Positions 57,410 to 64,000 of a stretch of 64,000 nt of DNA are shown one piece after another. Below the pieces are notes generated by a model, which worked only from the letters and a program-made list of their open reading frames with translations, searched no databases and was not told where the DNA came from. The position numbers and the translations under genes were made by a program. How positions within the stretch are numbered: the first letter of the stretch is position 1; each line of letters begins with the position of its first letter. Source of the DNA: Erinaceus europaeus (lineage: Eukaryota; Chordata; Mammalia; Eulipotyphla; Erinaceidae); NCBI RefSeq assembly GCF_950295315.1, contig NW_026647571.1, forward strand, positions 1 to 64,000. Reading direction: 5' to 3'.

Positions 57410-57706
57410 TTTTTTCTCCTCCAGGATTATCTCTGGGGCTTGGTTCCTGCACTACAAATCCACTGTTCCTGGTGGCTATTTTCTTTTCTTTTTCTTTCTT
57501 TCTTTTTTTTTTTTTTTGGACAAAGAGAAATTGAGAAAGGAGGGGAAGATAGAAAGGGAGAAAGATAAGCAGTTGCAGACCTGCTGCACTTCTTGTGAAG
57601 CAACCGCCCTGCAGGTGGGGAGCCTAGAGCTCGAACAGGGGTCCTTGTGCAGGTCCTTACGCTTTGTACTATATGTGCGTTAATCCGGTGAGCTACCACC
57701 CACCCC
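57410..57706 (-). repeat. SINE-II long form, minus strand
   Basis: Extension complement (CCAGGATTATCTCTGGGGCT; ACAAATCCACTGTTCCTGG), T-run, body, and head complement ending GCTACCACCCACCCC. The CAACAA tail segment is replaced by TTTC/T runs. Confidence 0.88.
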
Positions 57707-58030
57707 TAGACCCTACTAATTTCATGTGTTCATATATAAGATCTTTATACATTTTGCCAGACATGAGACCAAACAAACTATTCATGTAACAATCCTGTGG
57801 TATGAAGGTATGAAACACTGCTTGACATTGGTAGAGTTGAAACTAAGTAATCACTTCGTGAATCTTACACTTAGTTATTGAAAGCTATTATTCCATCTAC
57901 AAAGAAGGTGACTGGACTTAAAGACGTGAGTGACACAGTCTCACTGAAGAGGCAGAGACAGAGATAAAATCATCATTCATTGTCAGTCTCCCTGCACTTT
58001 ACTTTTTCTGAGATTATTTTCATTCATTCT
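57707..58030. other. No recognised feature
   Basis: Short AT-rich spacer. Confidence 0.5.
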
Positions 58031-58031
58031 T

Positions 58032-58062
<31 letters not shown>

Positions 58063-58080
58063 CTCTCTTTCTTTCTTTTT
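58031..58080. repeat. (CT)n / (CTTT)n tract
   Basis: Pure CT repeats grading into TTTC units. Confidence 0.95.
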
Positions 58081-58154
58081 TCCCCTAGGACCTGGTCTTT
58101 CATCTTGACATTGAGCCTGTCTACTCTGCAGGTCTTAGATATCTTTCTTTTGAA

Positions 58155-58361
58155 AAATATGTATTTACTTGTGTATTTATTAGGTAGAAACAGATGAATA
58201 TAAAGGGAAAAGGGGAATAGAGATGGAGAGGGAAAGAGAAACTTGCAACACTACTTCACCACAGATGGCATTTCCTCCTACGGATTCAGACCAAGGGTTT
58301 AACCTGAGTCCTTGCACATTGTGACATGTCTGCCCTACCAAGTGCACCACTGCCTGGCCTG
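58155..58361 (-). repeat. SINE-I, minus strand
   Basis: TTATTAGGTAGAAACAGATG, body ACTTGCAACACTACTTCACC, head complement CACCACTGCCTGGCC. Confidence 0.85.
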
Positions 58362-58604
58362 GTTGTTGGCCTTAGGCAACCTAATTGTTATTTCTCCTCT
58401 TCACCATTTCCCTAGTTCTTCCTCAACATGTAAATAAATACAAGTCTTTAAAGGATAATCTATCCTCCAACAAACACACTCCCAACTAAAGATCTTGGAA
58501 AACATGTTATTTTGCTAGTTTTTATTTTTTTTTATCTTACATGTACTTCTGGTCTGTTTCAATATGTATTCTTTTCTATAGTTTCTTCTACATCCTTCCC
58601 ATCT

Positions 58605-58650
58605 GTCCCAGGTGGTGGTGACGCACCAGGTTGAGCACGCATATTAAAAA
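58605..58650 (+). repeat. SINE-I head fragment
   Basis: CCAGGTGGTGGTGACGCACC to GAGCACGCATATTAAAA. Only the first 45 bases of the head remain. Confidence 0.65.
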
Positions 58651-58773
58651 TAAGAGGATATCACACTGTAAAGTTAGCTGTCGCCATTTTTACCCCAAAC
58701 TTTGCACCAGGCATGTGATTCATCCAAGTGGTCTGAACTGCCTGTAAATCAAGCGCTTATCTTGCCATACCAG

Positions 58774-58777
<4 letters not shown>

Positions 58778-58812
<35 letters not shown>
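58778..58812. repeat. (TA)n microsatellite
   Basis: About 17 AT units followed by a T12 run. Confidence 0.97.
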
Positions 58813-58820
<8 letters not shown>

Positions 58821-59104
58821 TTTACCTCCAATGGTCAAGTGTCATCATAAACATTTAATTTACATTGTACTTTCACTTGTGGTATTCTATGGATTTCTGT
58901 AAACTCCTTGTGTATATTTGCACCGAGTCAATGAGTATGTGTTAAATAAATCAACACACCCCATCTTGTGCCCTTTTGAGTAGATTTTTCTGTTTTTGAA
59001 TAAGTCCTAACTGACTACAATGCTGATTTATGTGCTTATTGCAGGTGGTGCTAGAGTTGTTCCCCGCACTACCACAGTTTCATCAAGAACTGCCTTATAT
59101 GTGG

Positions 59105-59275
59105 TTGAGGAGATGGCTTAGTGGATAAAGCATTGGACTCTCAAGCATGAGGTCTTGAGTTCAATCCCTGGCAGCACATATACCAGACTGATGTCTGGTT
59201 CTTTCTCTCTCCTCCTATCTTTCTCATTAATAAATAAATAAATAATCTTAATAAAAAGAACTGCTTTAGATTAAG
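59105..59275 (+). repeat. SINE-IV
   Basis: GAGATGGCTTAGTGGATAAA, CATTGGACTCTCAAGCATGA, B-box-like GAGTTCAATCCC, CT body and AATAAATAAATAAATAATC tail. The head strongly resembles a tRNA. Confidence 0.85.
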
Positions 59276-59574
59276 CTTTTAAGCCCTGAAAAGCTATGAG
59301 ACAGAAACAGCAATTTACTAGCTCTTGGAAAGTTTATTTAAGTTTCATCCAAATGCATTCTTGCCAGTTAAAAATACTAAAACAAGTGATAGTTTGAGTT
59401 AATGTAACTTATCAGTAAGGAAGATGCCTGCTGCAAAGGTACCAAGGTGATAAAGGATTCCTTTGCTCTGTTGTTGAAATACTCTTACCAATATACCAAG
59501 ATAAAGTCATATACTTTATATCATCTGTATGTCTGACAGAAACGGGACATTTTTCATATATATATATATTTTTT

Positions 59575-59758
59575 TCAAATATTGGACAGAGATAGAGACA
59601 TATTGAGAGGGATAGGGGAGATAATGAATAAGAAACAAAGACACACATGACCATTGCTTTACCACTTGCAAAACTCCCCCTGTAGATGGGGAGCAGGGGG
59701 TTGAACCTTGGTTTTTACACATCTGTGTTCAACCAGGTGCACTGCCACCTGCCCCCCA
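59575..59758 (-). repeat. SINE-I, minus strand
   Basis: ATTGGACAGAGATAGAGACA, CACATGACCATTGCTTTACC, and head complement GCACTGCCACCTGCCCCCC. Confidence 0.88.
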
Positions 59759-59812
59759 GGCATTTTTCAATAGATCACAGTGTCCCTTTTCCTCCATTTT
59801 CTTCTGTATTTC

Positions 59813-60049
59813 TTTTTTTATTGTTGTTGTAGTTATTATAATTGTTGTTATTGATATTGTTGTTGTTAGGCCAGAGAAGTGGAGAGAGGAGGGGAAGACA
59901 GAGAGGGCGAAAGAAAGATAGACACTTGCAGACTTGCTTCACTGCCTGTGAAGTGACTCCTCTGCAGGTGATTCGAACCAGGATTCTTACCTGCCCTTTG
60001 CGCTTTGCACCAAGTACGATTAACCCACTGCGCTACCATGCGACTCCCA
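59813..60049 (-). repeat. SINE-II, minus strand
   Basis: ATTGTTGTTGTAGTTATTAT, body, and head complement ending CTACCATGCGACTCCC. Confidence 0.92.
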
Positions 60050-60304
60050 CTTCTATATGTCTTTACACTTCATCTGTGGAGCAACAATTTTAGTTAACTC
60101 TAACCTCTCACAATTGCAACTTTGCAAATCTGCCTAGTAGATAAAATAACTTTCAATGCCAGTGCCAAATTGTCATCCTTAGCATCTTTTTAGGAATACA
60201 CTTAGACATCTACAAGTTTCTGTCAAACAAGAGAACCCTCTAGATTTCCTCTCTCTTCGATAGAATCAGAAGTATTATTAGAGGAATGCCTTTTCTATTT
60301 CTTT

Positions 60305-60497
60305 TAAAATATTTTTTAAATTTTATTTATTTTTCCTTTTATTGCCCTTGTTGTTTTTCATTGTTATGGTTATTAGTGTTGTCGTCCTTGCTAGACAGAG
60401 AAAAATGGAGAGAGGAGGAGAAGACAGAGGGGGAGAGAAAGATAGATACCCACAGACCTGCTTCACTGCCTGTGAAGCAACTCCCCTGCAGGTGGTG
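60305..60497 (-). repeat. SINE-II, minus strand, head missing
   Basis: Tail and body complements (TTTTATTGCCCTTGTTG; GAAGCAACTCCCCTGCAGGTG). The head is lost at 60497 next to a SINE-I tail. Confidence 0.85.
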
Positions 60498-60502
60498 ATC
60501 AT

Positions 60503-60699
60503 TTTTTATATTTATTTATTTTAGTAGAGACAGAAATCAAGAGAGGAGAGAGTAGAGAGGGAAAGAGACAGAAGGATGCCTGCAGTATTGCCTTACCACT
60601 TGTAAAGTTTTTCCCCTGTAGGTGGGGACCAGGGGCTTGAGCCCAGTTCTTGTGCACTGTAATGTGTATGCTTAACCTGGTGCGCCACCACCTGGCCCC
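60503..60699 (-). repeat. SINE-I, minus strand
   Basis: TTATTTATTTTAGTAGAGAC, body GCCTGCAGTATTGCCTTACC, head complement CGCCACCACCTGGCCCC. Confidence 0.92.
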
Positions 60700-61293
60700 T
60701 TATTTTTATTTCTGTTAATCTCACTGGTTGCTTTGTTTTTAAAACTCTTCTTAAAGTAAAACACCACTGGAAAGGAGATACAGTGTAAAGTACAAAAGAA
60801 AAAGAACTTCATAATTCATTTTGGCCTTTATACAAGTTCTTGTTTACATATAATCAAAGAACTGCAAGTTGAAATTGAAATGTATTATGTTCCCACCCAA
60901 CTTTCTCATGCCTGCTGATTTACTGTCTGCTTCATTCAAGGACCTCTACAGCTAGATTGTCCATAATTACACAGTTAGCATTGTCGGTGTTATAGTCAGA
61001 TGCTGTGCTACACATTAAAAATTAGGCATTATATATATTTTCAGTTCTTCACTATATTGTTAATGGAACATGAAATGGAGAGTACTAAAACTGGTCCATA
61101 CTGGACAAACTATTTTGAGGAAATTTGATGAAAAGTAGAACAGAAAATGGCTTGTAATAACATTTATTTTTTCCTAAAGTCTTCATAATAGGCTAGAGAA
61201 GCATTTTGATGCTTGGTGACTAATCTTCAGAATCCCATTTTGGCTCTCCCTGAATTTCCATGACAGACAAGAATGTGTAATCTCCTAATCCCC
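60700..61293. other. No recognised feature
   Basis: AT-rich DNA without repeat landmarks. Confidence 0.5.
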
Positions 61294-61337
61294 AATCTTT
61301 CTCTCTCTCTCTCTGTCTCTGTCTCTGTGTGTGTGTT
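61294..61337. repeat. (TC)n-(TG)n tract
   Basis: CT repeats, CTGT units, then five GT units. Confidence 0.9.
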
Positions 61338-61516
61338 TAAGTAACCAAGGAAAGGGGATTGTTATTGATAAATAGCATTCTCTTCAAAGCAGAAGAGGTA
61401 AAATTAGGTGGTTCTGCTTGTGAAGTGTGGACATTGATTTCACAACTGAAGTGTCACATCCAGGGAAAAGGTATGAATATTTATTTGTCCTCAGCTATTC
61501 AGCCAGTAGTGCTGAC

Positions 61517-61519
<3 letters not shown>

Positions 61520-61561
<42 letters not shown>

Positions 61562-61646
61562 TCCCTCTCTCTCTCTCTCTCTCTTCTCTCTCCCTCTCTC
61601 TCTTCTCTCTCCCTCTCTCTCTCTCTCTCTCCCCTCTCTCTCTCTT
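61520..61646. repeat. (CT)n microsatellite, long
   Basis: About 127 bases of CT repeats with CCCT and TTCT interruptions. Overlapping serine/leucine-rich frames (up to 130 codons) are repeat artefacts. Confidence 0.97.
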
Positions 61647-62824
61647 TATGTATCATTTTTATTCATAATTTGCAATGTTTCAGGATGCCAAAAGTAGTTC
61701 TAATGGTGGTTGAATTTAATAAACAAAGAAACAAACAAAAAACCCCTCATCTTAAACCATTCACTGATTCATGGCCTCTCTTGTGTAGTAACAATAATCA
61801 ACACCTAGAAAATTCCTAGAGGGACAGAGTTGGCAGTGACATTGGTCAGACCCTGACATGTGTCATGGGTGTTGGAATAGCAGAAGCATTTCACCCCATA
61901 ATGGTATTACCTTCAAGGTCTGACTCAAAATACAAAAGTCCCAATTTTGCTCTAATCAGCATTGTATGGGCTCTTTGCTGCTTAGTTTATGAAGACTCAA
62001 AGGCTTGAACTGTTAAGTATTCTAGATTATACTGTTGATAGAATGATAAATAGGCTAAATTTGGCCAACATAGCATATGGTCACTGTTGAAATTGTTTCA
62101 TGTTTGTATTCTTAATTTTCTTAATGAGCCCCTGTGCCCCATGGGAGCAAATCAACCATTATTTCTGTTGTTTTGGGGTGCCCAGAGGCTTAAATGTGAT
62201 TCATTTGGGGAAGAAAAGCTTACTTTTATCTTTTCAAGCAGATCATTAAAGAAGGGAGAATGAGGGGAGGTAAAATGTAGGTCATTGGTGAACTAAAAAT
62301 TGGGTTAATGTTAGTGATCTCACATCTCAGCGAAAAAGCAGAACACAAGAACTTCAAAAGATAGGATTGTATCATGGTCTTAGTCAGTGTGGGTTGCTAA
62401 AATAAAGTAGCACCTAGGGATAATTTATACATGACAGAAACTTGTTTTCCACTCTTCAGGAGACTAGGAAGATCAAGATCAGGGTGCCAGTATGATTGCT
62501 GTTGAAGAGTTTTCTTAGTTCATAGTAAAGGTGACCAAATCAGATCAAGCAACATCCTAAGAGCTGGTCTTCTCAAGAAGCTCTGTTTTACAGGTAGGTT
62601 ATTTTAAGCTGAAGAGAATCCCAAGTCCTGGATTCCAAGTAAATGCCATTTCACAGTTACTGTCTTTTACTAGATCTGAGGGATAATAATGGTTACAGTC
62701 TAAACACTTTTTCTAAATGGCACCTTGAGTCTCTTCCTTTCTCCTTGACTCCCTGAAGCTATCCTTTTGTTTGTTTGGGGGTTGTTGATTTTTTTTAAAC
62801 TCCTGGCTTTACCCTTGTGGGATT
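61647..62824. other. No recognised feature
   Basis: AT-rich DNA; no gene or repeat landmark. Confidence 0.5.
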
Positions 62825-63005
62825 CCACCACTTCTGGGCTGAATTTTTTATTATTTTGATTTCGTAAAGAGAGACTCATAGTGAGGGGGGTTGCTACTAA
62901 GCAAAAATTTCCCAGTACCATGTCATTCCCTATGGTGTAGCTAAGGATTCAACTTGAGACCTTTAGTGCCTCAGGTATACAAGTCTGTTGCACTACCTAT
63001 GGTGC
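62825..63005 (-). repeat. SINE-V, minus strand, diverged
   Basis: AGGATTCAACTTGAGACC (B-box complement) and GTGCCTCAGGTATACAAGTC, GCACTACCTATGGTGC correspond in reverse to 45093-45180. Confidence 0.6.
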
Positions 63006-63656
63006 ATTAGCAGGAGTGAGAGATGCAGAGTTTCTTTCATAAGATATGCCTGTTTAAGAAGAGAGAACCTTTTATAGGACCTATCATCTAACTGAGATCA
63101 CACTGGGCAGTGAGATTTCAATATTAATTTTAGGGTGATGCAAATAGTTGAAATGTTGCATTCAAGTAAGAGGGATGAGGACAAAAAGGAATAGAAACCC
63201 CTTTAATCTCAACTGGCAGGGTTCTAGACTGATATCTATATAGAAGAATCACAGGAGAGTCAGCCATGCTTCAGGGAGATGAACATTTGAGACAAAGCAG
63301 TGATAGAATGATAGAAAAATACATGATTTAAAGGAAAGTTGATAGAGAGAGAGAAAAAAAAAAAGGACTGTGAGTTTCTCTGTCTTCTTCTGACTTTTAT
63401 AATAGATTCAAGGGATGCTAAAACAGGACCCTAAAGGGGGTTAGTGTTAGCCATTGTCTCCAGGTCTTCACATCTTCATTTTATAACATTAGCAGTCAGG
63501 TGGAAAGGGAAATAGAGTTCAGGATGCAGACATCTTGGCATCTGGCCTCTCTTCCAGGCCCCTCTTCCAGGCCTCCTGCACTTCCTATACTTCCTCCAAA
63601 GAAGCCTTTATCTAGGCAGCCCCCTAACAAAAACTTAGCAACTAATCCATTCAGAT
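63006..63656. other. No recognised feature
   Basis: A GA/A-rich patch lies at 63343-63366. An exact CCCTCTTCCAGGCC-type direct repeat occurs at about 63545-63575. Confidence 0.45.
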
Positions 63657-63941
63657 CTTTTTTTAATATTTACTAATTTATTTATTCTCTTGTGGTGCCC
63701 TTGTTGTAGTTATTATTGTTATTATTGATGCCGTAGTTGATGGATAGGACAGAGAGAAATGGAGAGAGGAGGGGAAGACAGAGAAGGGGAAGAGAAAGAC
63801 AGACATCTGCAGATTCACTTCACCACTTGTGAAGTGACTCCCCTGCAGATGGGGAGCTGGGGGCTCGAACCAGGGTCCTTATGCAGGTCCTTGTGTTTTG
63901 TGCCACCTGCGCTTAACCCACTGCACTACTGCCCGACTCCT
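63657..63941 (-). repeat. SINE-II, minus strand
   Basis: TTTTTTTAATATTTACTAAT start, TTGTAGTTATTATTGTTATT, and body. The head complement ends CACTACTGCCCGACTCC. Confidence 0.93.
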
Positions 63942-64000
63942 AATCCATCCACATTTAAAAATCTCTTCCTTCTATATAACTAATATAATATTTCTACAGT

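Noticed and set aside
59105..59180. tRNA gene-like sequence
   Set aside because: A- and B-box-like segments are those of a SINE-IV head followed by a SINE body and A-tail. The same holds for the other SINE heads, so no tRNA genes are called.
61359..61819. 112- and 130-codon serine/leucine-rich plus-strand frames
   Set aside because: Produced by the (CT)n tract; no domain outside the repeat.

Overview
This window is mammalian nuclear DNA, most likely from a hedgehog (Erinaceidae, probably Erinaceus). The evidence is the repeat content. There are dozens of tRNA-derived SINEs of the kinds known from hedgehogs, on both strands. There are L1 LINEs of several ages. One fragment encodes the C-terminal part of a non-L1 reverse transcriptase protein that I recognise as Vingi/Ingi-like, a clade reported among mammals only in hedgehogs. 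The sequence is AT-rich, with long CA/GT, GA/CT and tetranucleotide microsatellites. I found no host protein-coding gene, no supported exon, no functional RNA gene, and nothing bacterial (no operons, CRISPR or insertion sequences). The window is intergenic or deep-intronic DNA; the sequence does not say which.

Layout. 1-9.5 kb: SINEs, two old fragments of an unnamed retroposon family (called HR1 in this report), and an L1 with a 5' inversion and target-site duplications (TSDs). 9.9-12 kb: two solo retroviral LTRs on the minus strand, each with a perfect 6-bp TSD. 14.7-17.5 kb: a retroviral remnant on the minus strand, made of a broken env gene, a polypurine tract and about 1 kb of probable 3' LTR. 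17.5-25.7 kb: SINEs and a minus-strand L1 ORF2 piece, fused at one end to a SINE tail and interrupted by an HR1 insertion. 25.8-26.4 kb: a further probable solo LTR. 27.7-31.8 kb: a 1.6-kb L1 3' portion and older L1 pieces. 32.8-40.1 kb: an HR1-rich block with a head-to-head pair and one copy split by an 814-bp solo LTR. 40.4-50 kb: SINEs, microsatellites and L1/HR1 pieces. 50.06-50.75 kb: the Vingi-like fragment. 52-64 kb: two more long HR1 copies and a dense set of SINEs.

Working names, used only here. SINE-I: tRNA-derived head, CT-rich body, AATAAATAAA-type tail. SINE-II: head like GTCGGGCGGTGGCGCAGCGG, CAACAA-rich tail, sometimes with an extra 'long' 3' extension. SINE-III to SINE-VI: four other tRNA-like heads. 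HR1: a 1-1.4 kb A-tailed repeat with at least nine copies here.

None of these sequences forms a pathway. They record successive waves of retrotransposition: L1-type machinery copying L1, SINEs and probably HR1; retroviral integration followed by LTR-LTR recombination; and a Vingi-like LINE. I did not find a convincing undescribed functional system. The best leads are the Vingi-like fragment, the LTR whose empty site survives in a paralogous repeat, the env remnant, the uncharacterised HR1 family and an apparent L1/SINE chimera. Repeat boundaries were read by eye and may be off by 5-20 bases except where TSDs fix them.
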